Source: Candidatus Babeliales bacterium (GTDB lineage Bacteria; Babelota; Babeliae; Babelales; JACPOV01). From it: 64,000 nt of DNA. The stretch lies in assembly GCA_040879965.1 (NCBI GenBank), contig JBBDJI010000012.1:206303-270302 (forward strand), read 5' to 3'. Position numbers and translations under genes: made by a program. Below are positions 18,493 through 27,123 of the stretch, piece after piece; positions within the stretch are counted from its first letter, which is position 1; each line of letters begins with the position of its first letter. Below the pieces are notes generated by a model that was given only the letters and a program-made list of their open reading frames with translations, was not told where the DNA came from and ran no database searches.

Positions 18493-18900
18493 ATGAAAGA
18501 AAGAACGTTAGCAATTATTAAACCTGATGCGGTAGCTGATAAAAATACCGGTAACATTATTGCAATGATTGAAAAAAATAACTTTGATATTCTTCGTATG
18601 CAAAAAATGCAATTAAGTGAAGATCAAGTTCGTTCTTTTTATGCAGTTCATAAAGATAAACCATTTTTTAATGAAGTTGTTGAATTTATGAGCTCGGGAC
18701 CAATTGTTGTTATGGTATTAGAAAAAGAAAATGCGATACAAGAATGGCGCGATCTCATGGGCGCAACTGATCCAGAAAAAGCAGAAGAAGGCACAATTCG
18801 TAAACTTTACGGTAACAATATTGGTGCAAATGCGGTACATGGATCTGATAGCCGAGAAACTGCTGCATTAGAAATTAATCAATTTTATCCTGATCTATAA
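18493..18900 (+). CDS. ndk: Nucleoside-diphosphate kinase
   Basis: 135 aa, the normal family size, beginning MKERTLAIIKPDAV. The catalytic His lies in NIGANAVHGSDSRE; the usual R-N before VHGSDS reads A-N. GATDPEKAEEGTIR is the conserved substrate loop. It exchanges gamma-phosphates between NTPs and NDPs. I use ATG 18493, five bases after the rpsA stop with AAGGA overlapping the rpsA end, rather than longer in-frame starts that run into rpsA. A strong terminator follows. Confidence 0.95.
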   Translation: MKERTLAIIKPDAVADKNTGNIIAMIEKNNFDILRMQKMQLSEDQVRSFYAVHKDKPFFNEVVEFMSSGPIVVMVLEKENAIQEWRDLMGATDPEKAEEGTIRKLYGNNIGANAVHGSDSRETAALEINQFYPDL

Positions 18901-18918
18901 AAAAATAAGAAAAAAATT

Positions 18919-18957
18919 AAAAAAGCTCATATTAAATGAGCTTTTTTAATTTTTTTA
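18919..18957 (+). terminator. Rho-independent terminator after ndk
   Basis: Perfect stem AAAAAAGCTCAT-ATTAA-ATGAGCTTTTTT (18919-18947) followed by more T residues. Confidence 0.85.
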
Positions 18958-18983
18958 TATAAAAATAATCTGTTAAAATATTC

Positions 18984-19763
18984 GTGAAAAAGAAAGTAAT
19001 AAATAAAATTGGTTTTCTTGATTCCGGGCTTGGTGGATTAACTATTTTGAAAAAATTCCTAGAATATACCCCTAGCAACTATCTTTATTTAGCAGATATA
19101 AAAAATATCCCCTATGGCCAAAAAACTCCAGAGCAATTAAAAAAAATTGCTTTAGCAAATGTAGATTTTTTGCTTTTACAAGGAGTAGAGGCGATAATTA
19201 TTGCATGTCATACCCTTACTGCCCATACTATTGATTATCTACGTGCACGGTATCCGGAATTACCAATAATTGGTGTTATCAAGCCAGTTATTCAGTCTTT
19301 ATGCGATATATCAGCAAAAAAAATTGGCATTATCGCAACAACTGCAACTATCCAAAGTAATATTTATTATGATTTACTGCAGAGTTTAAATCAATTTGAG
19401 AGCATTTTTCAGCAAGCATGTCCTGATTTAGTTCCCCTGATTGAAGCATATCCGATGAACCAAAGTGCGATTAAAAATAAACTTATTGAATATTTACAAT
19501 CGTTAAAAAAAGAAAATATAGATTGCTTAATTCTTGGTTGCACACACTACTCATTAATAAAATATTATATAAGTGAACTATTGCCAGATTGCTTAATTAT
19601 TGGAGCAGAAAGGCAGATGGTAGACTATAGTTCTTACTATTTTTCTATCAAAAATATCCCAAAATTGAATTGTGATATTTTTGTTACACAGTATTCCAAT
19701 GCATTTGAGCAAAATTGCTTATATATATTAGGTGATAAAATACAGATATGTAAGATAAAATAA
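18984..19763 (+). CDS. murI: Glutamate racemase
   Basis: Makes D-glutamate for peptidoglycan. Start GTG 18984. The Asp/Ser motif is GFLDSGLGGLTIL at the N-terminus; DIKNIPYGQKT is the substrate loop. The two catalytic Cys are in IIIACHTLTA and LGCTHY. The first motif normally reads ACNT; here Asn is His, a visible change next to a catalytic residue. Length (259-260 aa) is normal. It ends 5 bases from the convergent nusB stop. Presence of murI agrees with a peptidoglycan-based wall and Pal. Confidence 0.9.
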   Translation: MKKKVINKIGFLDSGLGGLTILKKFLEYTPSNYLYLADIKNIPYGQKTPEQLKKIALANVDFLLLQGVEAIIIACHTLTAHTIDYLRARYPELPIIGVIKPVIQSLCDISAKKIGIIATTATIQSNIYYDLLQSLNQFESIFQQACPDLVPLIEAYPMNQSAIKNKLIEYLQSLKKENIDCLILGCTHYSLIKYYISELLPDCLIIGAERQMVDYSSYYFSIKNIPKLNCDIFVTQYSNAFEQNCLYILGDKIQICKIK

Positions 19764-19768
19764 TAAGG

Positions 19769-20215
19769 TTATTTTTTAGGTAGCTGCTTTAATGCTTCAT
19801 CTAAAATGCCATTAATAAATTTATAGGCATCTTTTTCTGCAAAGCATTTAGCTAATTCAATAGCTTCGTTGATGATAATATTTGAATGGGTATCGGTATG
19901 GTGCATTTCCCAAATTGCATAGCGCAAAATAAGTTTAGTGCATACACCAACGCGTTCAAAACGCCAATTAGCTAATAAGGGCTTATATATTTCATCTAAC
20001 GCTTCGCGATTATCAATTATATTTTGCGCAGTAGTTACTATTTGACTATCAAGTGGAATATTTAATTCAAATCCACGATTTAAGTTATCAACGAGTGATT
20101 CAAGGCTTACTTGATAATCATAACTATCAGCAGCATATAATAAATGAAAAATTAAAGAACGTTTATCGCGTTGCGATAATGATTCAAACCAGTGAGTGGA
20201 AGCATTATTGTCCAT
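19769..20215 (-). CDS. nusB: Transcription antitermination factor NusB
   Basis: All-helical NusB fold: QRDKRSLIFHLLYAADSY near the N-terminus (matches the family's RRxAxxxLYQ helix), RVGVCTKLILRYAIWEM and IIINEAIELAKCFAEKDAYKFINGILD at the C-terminus, which are the most conserved parts. NusB with NusE binds boxA in rRNA antitermination. I choose ATG 20215 (148 aa); longer starts at 20275/20278 run 30 bases into efp and add a segment without family similarity, though they cannot be excluded. Transcribed after efp. Confidence 0.88.
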   Translation of the reverse strand: MDNNASTHWFESLSQRDKRSLIFHLLYAADSYDYQVSLESLVDNLNRGFELNIPLDSQIVTTAQNIIDNREALDEIYKPLLANWRFERVGVCTKLILRYAIWEMHHTDTHSNIIINEAIELAKCFAEKDAYKFINGILDEALKQLPKK

Positions 20216-20246
20216 ATTAGTATTTCGATAAAATAAAAGATGCTGG

Positions 20247-20810
20247 TTAAGAAACTCGTTCAATATAGCTACCATCACGGGTATCTACTTTAATAATATC
20301 TTCTTCATTAATAAATAGTGGTACTTGTACTACTAAATCAGTTTCTAAGGTTGCCGGTTTTGTAGCACCACCTTGTGCAGTATCACCACGCACACCTGGT
20401 TGCGTATCTGCTACTTTTAATTCAATAAACAAAGGAGGGTTTACTGCTATAGGTCTATCAGAAAAATATAAAATAGTATAAACAATACCATCTTTAAGAT
20501 ATTTTTTTACTTCTTCGATTTGATTTTCATTTAAAATGACTTGCTCATAATTATCTTGATCAAGAAAGTTATATTGACCATTTTCAGCATATAAATATTG
20601 CATTTCTCTATAGGAAAGATCAGGGACAGGCAATTTTTCTACAGAACGGAAGGTACCTTCAATGGTAAGGCCTGTGATAAGGTTTTTCATTTTTGTGCGG
20701 ATATATGCACCACCTTTGCCTGGCTTTGTCCATTGAAAATCAATAACAACATGAGGCTCACTCTTATATAGAATTTTACTTCCTTTTCGAAGATCTCCAG
20801 CTGAAATCAC
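20247..20810 (-). CDS. efp: Elongation factor P
   Basis: Three OB-like domains of normal EF-P length (187 aa). Start GTG 20810 (VISAGDLRKG, matching the family N-terminus) is preceded by AGGAAAGG seven bases upstream; the longer start at 20840 is not supported. The loop KPGKGGAYI carries the Lys that is modified in many bacteria. The C-terminus has the conserved PLFINEEDIIKVDTRDGSYIERV. EF-P rescues ribosomes stalled at polyproline. No epmA/epmB is in the window, so the modification type is unknown. Confidence 0.95.
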   Translation of the reverse strand: MISAGDLRKGSKILYKSEPHVVIDFQWTKPGKGGAYIRTKMKNLITGLTIEGTFRSVEKLPVPDLSYREMQYLYAENGQYNFLDQDNYEQVILNENQIEEVKKYLKDGIVYTILYFSDRPIAVNPPLFIELKVADTQPGVRGDTAQGGATKPATLETDLVVQVPLFINEEDIIKVDTRDGSYIERVS

Positions 20811-20977
20811 ACTAAAGCCTTTCCTAATTAATAAAGTCAAATATCCTAATATTTAGTATAAAAATATATTCATAAAAAGCAATTAATTTAGGTGTTTTTT
20901 TGCATTTAAAAATCTCATTTGATTAGTAACGGGATCTTTTTTAGACTTCTATCATATTTATTTACGAAGGAAAAAAA

Positions 20978-22216
20978 ATGAAAAATCTTGCAAAAATCGA
21001 TACTGATATATTTTCTCTTATTCAATTAGAACAAACAAGACAAGAAACAACGCTAGATTTAATCGCTTCTGAAAATTACACATCTTTGGCCGTAATGGAA
21101 GCAACGGGTTCTGTTTTAACTAATAAATATGCAGAAGGCTATCCAGGTAAGCGATATTATGGCGGGTGTGAGTTTGTTGATAAAGTAGAGTTGTTAGCAC
21201 AAGAGCGTTGTAAAGAAATATTTCATGCTGAACATGTAAATGTACAGCCACATGCTGGCTCTCAAGCAAATATGGCCGTTTATTTTGCAGCACTTAATTT
21301 TGGCGATACGATAATGGGTATGAGCCTTGCTGAAGGCGGTCATTTAACGCATGGCCATAAAGTAAATTTTTCAGGAAAATTATATAGCAGCATTCAATAT
21401 ACGGTAAATCGTCAAACAGAGTTGCTTGATTATGATGAAATTGAAAAACTTGCTGAACAATATAAGCCAAAGTTAATTATTGCTGGGGCATCTGCTTATT
21501 CGCGTGCTATAGATTTTGCCCGTTTTAAAAAAATCGCTAAGCAAGTTGGGGCCTATTTGATGGCTGATATTGCCCATATTGCTGGTTTGGTTGCTACAGG
21601 CTTGCATGAAAATCCTTTTCCGCATGCAGAATTTGTAACGAGTACCACTCATAAAACACTTCGTGGCCCGCGTGGCGGTTTGATTATGTGTAAGCGAGAT
21701 TTTGCTCAAAAAATTGATGCAGCGGTAATGCCGGGGTTACAAGGCGGTCCATTTATGCAAGTTATTGCTGGAAAAGCAGTAGCGTTTAAACAAGCACTTG
21801 AGCCAGAATTTAAAGATTATCAAAAACAAGTACTTGCTAATGCAAAAATAATGGCTAAAACATTTCAAGAGCTCGGTTATCGTATTGTAAGTGGCGGTAC
21901 TGACACGCATTTATTTATTATTGATTTAAGAAATCAACGTATTACCGGTAAACTTGCAGAACAAATTTTAGAGCGCGTAGGAATATCTGTTTCTCGCAGT
22001 TGTATTCCTTTTGATTTAGAACAGGCATGGGTAACGAGTGGTATTCGGGTTGGATCGCCTGCTATAAGTACACGCGGTATAAAAGAGAATGAAGCTATAC
22101 AGATTGTACATTTCATGCATGAAGCACTAGAGCATCGCGATGATGATTTATGGCTCGATAAAATCAGGAAAGAAGTTAAAACACTTTGTGCACGGCATCC
22201 GATTTATGTCTTTTAG
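20978..22216 (+). CDS. glyA: Serine hydroxymethyltransferase
   Basis: 412 aa, normal size. PLP Lys is at about 226 in TSTTHKTLRGPRGG. Other landmarks are SENYTS, YAEGYPGKRYYGGCE (tetrahydrofolate and substrate region), and GSQANMAVY. It makes glycine and 5,10-methylene-THF from serine. The methylene-THF is also the one-carbon donor that a TS-like enzyme (34215-35324) would need. Good Shine-Dalgarno GAAGGA before ATG. It is convergent with the thioredoxin reductase fusion. Confidence 0.96.
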   Translation: MKNLAKIDTDIFSLIQLEQTRQETTLDLIASENYTSLAVMEATGSVLTNKYAEGYPGKRYYGGCEFVDKVELLAQERCKEIFHAEHVNVQPHAGSQANMAVYFAALNFGDTIMGMSLAEGGHLTHGHKVNFSGKLYSSIQYTVNRQTELLDYDEIEKLAEQYKPKLIIAGASAYSRAIDFARFKKIAKQVGAYLMADIAHIAGLVATGLHENPFPHAEFVTSTTHKTLRGPRGGLIMCKRDFAQKIDAAVMPGLQGGPFMQVIAGKAVAFKQALEPEFKDYQKQVLANAKIMAKTFQELGYRIVSGGTDTHLFIIDLRNQRITGKLAEQILERVGISVSRSCIPFDLEQAWVTSGIRVGSPAISTRGIKENEAIQIVHFMHEALEHRDDDLWLDKIRKEVKTLCARHPIYVF

Positions 22217-22243
22217 TTATGGATTATTATTATATTTCAAAAA

Positions 22244-23683
22244 TTATTTAGTAATTATTTTTTCAAAAAAATCACCTAATTGCTTTTTGGTGCGAATAGT
22301 ATTTTTTTTCTCAATTAATTTGCCATTTTTGAAAGCAATAAATGATGGTACTGAAGTAATTTCAAATTTTTTACCAATTTCAGGATTTTTTTCATGATTA
22401 ATTTTTATAATATGTACTTTATTTTCATATATACTTCCCATTTCTTCTAAATAGCTCAATAAGTTTTTACATGAAGGACAATAATCGGCATAAAAATCCA
22501 CTAAAACTAACGGATTTTCTTTAATTACTCGCTCAAGCTGTTCAGTTGAAGTGATTAATTTTATATCAATACGTGGTGTAGTATCTGGTTTGAAAAGTTG
22601 TGGGCTTAATTGTTTTGCTATTTCTTGATTAAAACCTATATCTTGCATAAAATCGATAGCATCCATACCAGCTTTAACGCCACTTCCGGTTGCCACACCT
22701 GCTTTGCCATATATTTTATCGGTAACATCACCAGCAGCAAATACACCAGGAATATTAGTATGTTGCGTTCTTCCTTTAAGAAGAATAAAGCCTTCAGAAC
22801 CAATTTTAAGATACGACTGAAAAATATCTGAATTTGGATGATAACCGATAGCAAAATAAAGTCCGCGAATAGGTAAACTAAATGTTTTTTGTGTTTTATT
22901 ATCAATTAAAACTACTTTGTTAATATTTTTTCCGTCACCATCAATTTCTTTTAACTCTGTATTATATAAGATTTCTATGTTTGGGGTTTCTTTTAAATAT
23001 TCTTGTACAGTACCAGAAGCATCAAGTTGGGGATTGCGAGCAAACATATACACTTTTTTTGCATAGGCTGCCAATTGTAAAGCACGATCACCGGCAGTAT
23101 CACCACCACCCACAACAGCAACAATTTGTCCTTTATGAAAAGGAGCATCACAAATGGTACATACGCCAATGCCTTTTCCCCAGTAAGTTTCCACTCCGGG
23201 AACATTTAATTTTTTTGCGATGCGGCCAGTGGCAATAATAAGTGCGAGAGCGTGCAATTCTAAATTATTTTCGGTAATAATTACAAAAGGCCAGGTTGCA
23301 AGATTTACTTTTTTTATCGTATCGTTAATAGTTTGTGCACCAAAATGTTTTGCTTGATCTAAAAGATCATCGATAGCTTCTAAACCAGAAGCCTTTTTTT
23401 TGCCGGGCCAATTTTCAATTTGCCGAACATCTGCAAGTTGTCCACCAAGTTGATGACCATTAAAAACAATAGTGCCTAATTTTGCACGCGCAGTATACAA
23501 AGCAGCGCTTAGCCCAGCTGGTCCTGAACCAATAATGACGACAGGTACGATATTTTTTTTATCAAATGCTTGTTCTATATCAGGTAGTTTATTTTGTTTA
23601 TATTGGTGGAACTGATAAGCCCCTATAAAAAACAAAGGTACAATCAATGCAACAATAATCAAAATTTTTTTAGCAGTATTCAT
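22244..23683 (-). CDS. Membrane-anchored thioredoxin reductase-thioredoxin fusion
   Basis: N-terminal membrane helix at about 7-23, then a complete thioredoxin reductase: FAD motif GSGPAG (52-57), redox pair CTIC (175-178, normally CATC), NADPH motif GGGDTAGD (192-199), and FAAGDV (315-320). After a linker, residues 372-479 are a thioredoxin domain with the motif YCPSC (402-405; normally WCGPC) and the cis-Pro region SVPSFIAF. The reductase can hand electrons directly to its own thioredoxin. NADPH chemistry argues that both domains face the cytoplasm, with the helix as anchor, but the helix could be read as a signal peptide. Start ATG 23683. Confidence 0.9.
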   Translation of the reverse strand: MNTAKKILIIVALIVPLFFIGAYQFHQYKQNKLPDIEQAFDKKNIVPVVIIGSGPAGLSAALYTARAKLGTIVFNGHQLGGQLADVRQIENWPGKKKASGLEAIDDLLDQAKHFGAQTINDTIKKVNLATWPFVIITENNLELHALALIIATGRIAKKLNVPGVETYWGKGIGVCTICDAPFHKGQIVAVVGGGDTAGDRALQLAAYAKKVYMFARNPQLDASGTVQEYLKETPNIEILYNTELKEIDGDGKNINKVVLIDNKTQKTFSLPIRGLYFAIGYHPNSDIFQSYLKIGSEGFILLKGRTQHTNIPGVFAAGDVTDKIYGKAGVATGSGVKAGMDAIDFMQDIGFNQEIAKQLSPQLFKPDTTPRIDIKLITSTEQLERVIKENPLVLVDFYADYCPSCKNLLSYLEEMGSIYENKVHIIKINHEKNPEIGKKFEITSVPSFIAFKNGKLIEKKNTIRTKKQLGDFFEKIITK

Positions 23684-23775
23684 TGCAACTCCTATCTATT
23701 AAATAATAGCAAATTAAAAATTGAGTCAGCAATGAATTAGAAAGAATAACGATAAAATGGGAATAGTAGAAAAAT

Positions 23776-23799
23776 AAAAGGGCAGATTTCTGCCCTTTT
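23776..23799 (-). terminator. Terminator after thioredoxin-ankyrin gene
   Basis: Stem AAAAGGGCAG-ATTT-CTGCCCTTTT works in both directions; it follows the minus-strand gene ending at 23808 and precedes the reductase gene, so it separates the two redox genes into different transcripts. Confidence 0.8.
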
Positions 23800-23807
23800 T
23801 AATATAA

Positions 23808-24611
23808 TTATTTTTTATTTTTTTCTTGATATTGATCAAGGAAGGTGAGCATTTCTTTCATGCTTTTTATTGTTTCTTCAAGAGTTTTTTCAAGATTTTG
23901 ACGAGCATTGACCTCTTGGCCAAACATATTTTTAAAAGTAAAATCTAGTGAAGCACCCGCATCGAGAAGTGTTTCTACTACATCTTTTAAATTACAACTT
24001 AAGGCAATGGAAAGAGGTGTATATTCACATTCTTTTCCTCTATTTTCTCCCATTGGAACAGGCATTTTAAATTTGTGATTAACATCAACACCGTCTTTAA
24101 TAAGTTGTTTTATTTGATTAGTATTTTGTGTAGTAATTGCCTGTAATAAAAGCATTTCATTTGGTATTTGTGGTGCATTGGATAAAGGTGCTTCATCGGG
24201 ATTGTGAGCCAATGTTTTTTTAACATCTTCTTCAAAAGTTTTTTCATTTAAAGTACCAACAGAAAGACCATAAAGCTTGCCTTTATTAAAAATGGCAAAA
24301 GTTGGAATCTGTGTGATTTTATATTTTGCTGCTGTTTTTTTAGCAACATCAATATCAATGCTTACAAAAATATACTGATTAGCATATTGTGTTGCAAGTT
24401 TTTCGAAAGTAGGTTTAACCTTTTTGCACGGTCCACACCATTCAGCAAAAAAATCAACAATAACCGGCTTTTTTGCCTTTAATACTTTTGTTTCAAAATC
24501 ATTATCAGATACTGCAATTACGGGAGATTTTTTAATTTCTTCAGCTTGAAGTATAGTAAAAAGTGACGCAAAACCAAAAGAAAGGCTGAGAATTAGGTAT
24601 TTTTTTATCAT
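23808..24611 (-). CDS. Exported thioredoxin-ankyrin fusion protein
   Basis: Signal peptide (about 1-23), then a thioredoxin domain (about 30-135) with the classical motif EWCGPCKKVKP (Cys 59 and 62) and cis-Pro ITQIPTFAIF. A Pro-rich linker (EAPLSNAPQIPNE) leads to ankyrin-type repeats: LLLQAITTQNTNQIKQLI, DGVDVNHKF, TPLSIALSCNLKDVVETLLD, and AGASLDFTF. The C-terminus is a charged helix (KTLEETIKSMKEMLTFL). This joins a disulphide-reducing domain to a protein-binding domain, outside the cytoplasm. Ankyrin repeats might select the reduced partner. It has no near-neighbour partner other than the reductase fusion, from which it is separated by a terminator. Confidence 0.85.
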   Translation of the reverse strand: MIKKYLILSLSFGFASLFTILQAEEIKKSPVIAVSDNDFETKVLKAKKPVIVDFFAEWCGPCKKVKPTFEKLATQYANQYIFVSIDIDVAKKTAAKYKITQIPTFAIFNKGKLYGLSVGTLNEKTFEEDVKKTLAHNPDEAPLSNAPQIPNEMLLLQAITTQNTNQIKQLIKDGVDVNHKFKMPVPMGENRGKECEYTPLSIALSCNLKDVVETLLDAGASLDFTFKNMFGQEVNARQNLEKTLEETIKSMKEMLTFLDQYQEKNKK

Positions 24612-24794
24612 ATTAGACCCCTATAATTTAAATGTTTTTTATTTATTTATCCTCTGAAATATTAATGGTAATAATTCTAATAATAAAGATATAAAATAAA
24701 TATACAAGTTGTTTCATAGAGAAAAAAATCTATAAATTTAATATAATATTATTATTTGCAAAACATTAAAGGTCAAATAGATTGCCAAAATAAT

Positions 24795-25922
24795 TTAAGA
24801 GCTATTACTTAATAATTTATTTATGCTCGTAATACCGTATAAGGCAGCAAAAGTAATAAATCCTAAGGAATATTCAGTAATAGGAAGCACTAAAAGCGGA
24901 AATGCACTGCTTAAAACAAAAGCACCCCAAAAAGCAGTTTCTATTTGCCAGGGTTTTGGATAAAAAAAAGCAACAATTAGGCCTATGTTGGCAAAAATTA
25001 CTAGATATAATAATAAAATTCCAAGCTTTGCAAATATGGTGGCGATAATAAAAGTTGGATTTGTTTTAATAAGTTTTATAATTTCATTTTTCAACACTTT
25101 TTCATATGCAGGGGTGTTGTAGTGAGCATTAGGATTTATGGATTGTGCTTTTTGGGCAGCAAAAGAATCTCCCCAGCGAATATTATCAGTATTTTTAAAA
25201 GATAAAAATCCTAATCCGGCATAAATAGGATGCCAGAGCATATGATTAGTTATACCAATAAAAGGATCTGTAATATTATTTTGTTTTAAAAAAGAGTTAT
25301 AGTTTTTATAGGTATAATTGACATAGATCACTGGCAAATAAAGACCTAGGAGTAATAAGCAAAGAGTGATAGTCTTTTTTTTTAATGAATATTTTTTTTG
25401 CGTTATCAATAGCCAACTAATAAAAAATAATGAAGCGAGACCAGCATGTGCTCGTGCATAGTGAGAAAACATTATAGTGATGCCAGCCAGAAAAAAAAAT
25501 AAATATGAAACAGGAGACATTTTTTTTGTAGAAAAGTATAAACTCCAAGGAATCAATGCAACTGGACAGATAGTATAAAAAAGATAAGTATCGCCAATAG
25601 TGAGAGAAAAAAGACAAATTAAAGTTAATCCTACAAAACTAATTAAACGTGGTAATAATGTTTGATAATAGAAAAAAAATCCTACTAAACCTATGAGCCA
25701 TGCCGCACTAACTAGTCCATAAAAAAAAAGATTAATCGTTTGCTGGATGGGTATCTGTAATAATGAAGCGAGCTTAGGTATAAAAATATAAATACCAATA
25801 TCATCAGCAGCAGAAAATGGTAATAATGAAGCACCATCAAATTCAATAAGAGAAACCCCGGTTTTTTGATATCCGGCATATGTTTGTAAAATATGAACGA
25901 GGCGACAATCCATTAATTTCAT
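24795..25922 (-). CDS. Polytopic membrane protein, GT-C-like, copy A
   Basis: Several hydrophobic segments (about eight to ten) and a short cytoplasm-facing start. The first loop contains EFDGASLLPFSAADDIG with an Asp-Asp pair, the usual position of the metal motif in GT-C glycosyltransferases that use lipid-linked sugars. It is clearly paralogous to the next gene upstream (EFDGNNIIPSLTADDIG); both end with a shared block (TEYSLGFITFAALYGI against PEYSLGFITCAALYGL). Donor and acceptor are unknown. GT-C is inference from topology and DD, not a firm family match. Last gene of the operon. Confidence 0.65.
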   Translation of the reverse strand: MKLMDCRLVHILQTYAGYQKTGVSLIEFDGASLLPFSAADDIGIYIFIPKLASLLQIPIQQTINLFFYGLVSAAWLIGLVGFFFYYQTLLPRLISFVGLTLICLFSLTIGDTYLFYTICPVALIPWSLYFSTKKMSPVSYLFFFLAGITIMFSHYARAHAGLASLFFISWLLITQKKYSLKKKTITLCLLLLGLYLPVIYVNYTYKNYNSFLKQNNITDPFIGITNHMLWHPIYAGLGFLSFKNTDNIRWGDSFAAQKAQSINPNAHYNTPAYEKVLKNEIIKLIKTNPTFIIATIFAKLGILLLYLVIFANIGLIVAFFYPKPWQIETAFWGAFVLSSAFPLLVLPITEYSLGFITFAALYGITSINKLLSNSS

Positions 25923-25926
25923 TTTT

Positions 25927-27123
25927 TTATGTAGTTTTTAATGATTTAAATGTCATAATAATTCGTCTAAAAAACATTTTTATATCATTACAAAAACCTT
26001 GCTGAATAGCATAATTTATACTTACTAATCCATATAATGCTGCACAGGTAATAAAACCAAGTGAATATTCTGGTAAGGTTGGCATAGTCAGAATAGGGAA
26101 TAATGCATAAAAAGCTAAAGAAATCCAAAACGGTAACTCTAGATACCAAGGTTTTCGATATATTAATGCAAAAAATAAGCCAATATTAGCGTATTTGAAC
26201 AAGTAAAAAAGCATAATGCCAATTTTGGCAAAAATAGTAAAGAGTACAAATTGTAAATTATTTTTTACTAGACCAATTGTTTTGTTTTTAATGATTTCTT
26301 CATAAGCGATTGTATTTTCTATAACCATAGGATCTTCTTTTTGTGCTACGCTAAAACCAAAGTTATCATTGTATTCAATATTATCGTTATTTCCTGGTTT
26401 TAATAATCCAAAACCTATATAAATATTATGCCAAAAAATATGTTTATTATTTCCAATTGCTAAATTATTGTGGAAATTTTGAAAATATGAAATTGATTTT
26501 TTATATTCTTGATTAAAATAGAGACTTGGTATTCCAACGCCACATAAAAATAAAACAGTTAAAACACTATATTTTTTGTAAGAAAAAGTAGATAACTTAA
26601 AGAAAAAAATGCTTAAGATAAACAGTGCAGTATCAATTCCAGAAAACGCTCTAATGAATTGAAAAAATCCAGTAATAAAGCCAGCACAAAAACTATATAA
26701 TTTTATATTATTATTAAACCTATCTTTTTTTGTTAAATATAAAGCCCAGGGTATAAGCATTATTGGACAAGCATAATATGAAAGATAAACATCGCCCAAA
26801 GAAAATGCTTGCCTGCAAAGTAAAATTAAAATAAAAGAAGCTAATATTTTATGGGTTAATTGTTCATAATATTTCCAAAAACCAAGGGTACCAATTAATG
26901 CTGGAACAAGTAAGATTGTATAAAAAAATATATTGGTTGCATGTTCAATAGAAAAATTAAAAAAGGTAGCAATTTTAGGAATTAGTATATAAATACCAAT
27001 ATCATCGGCCGTTAAAGAAGGAATAATATTATTACCATCAAATTCAACGAGTGGAATTCCGGTTTTTAGATAGCCGGCTAGAGCTTGTTTTAAGTGAATG
27101 AATCGTGTGTGCATCAGATTCAT
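25927..27123 (-). CDS. Polytopic membrane protein, GT-C-like, copy B
   Basis: Same organisation as copy A: a short N-terminus, DD motif at about 40 (TADDIG), and multiple membrane helices. A large loop reads NIYIGFGLLKPGNND, matching PIYAGLGFLSFKNTD in copy A. Its start matches that of copy A (both xLVHILQT/HLKQ-type), so ATG 27123 is probably right although it lies 80 bases inside the preceding GT2 gene in another frame. The pair arose by tandem duplication. It probably works with the GtrB-like GT2 enzymes to transfer lipid-linked sugars. Confidence 0.65.
   Translation of the reverse strand: MNLMHTRFIHLKQALAGYLKTGIPLVEFDGNNIIPSLTADDIGIYILIPKIATFFNFSIEHATNIFFYTILLVPALIGTLGFWKYYEQLTHKILASFILILLCRQAFSLGDVYLSYYACPIMLIPWALYLTKKDRFNNNIKLYSFCAGFITGFFQFIRAFSGIDTALFILSIFFFKLSTFSYKKYSVLTVLFLCGVGIPSLYFNQEYKKSISYFQNFHNNLAIGNNKHIFWHNIYIGFGLLKPGNNDNIEYNDNFGFSVAQKEDPMVIENTIAYEEIIKNKTIGLVKNNLQFVLFTIFAKIGIMLFYLFKYANIGLFFALIYRKPWYLELPFWISLAFYALFPILTMPTLPEYSLGFITCAALYGLVSINYAIQQGFCNDIKMFFRRIIMTFKSLKTT

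Noticed and set aside
18197..18514. Minus-strand frame of 105 codons at the rpsA end
   Set aside because: Antisense of the basic tail of S1; composition FLSFF/SSS-rich, no support.
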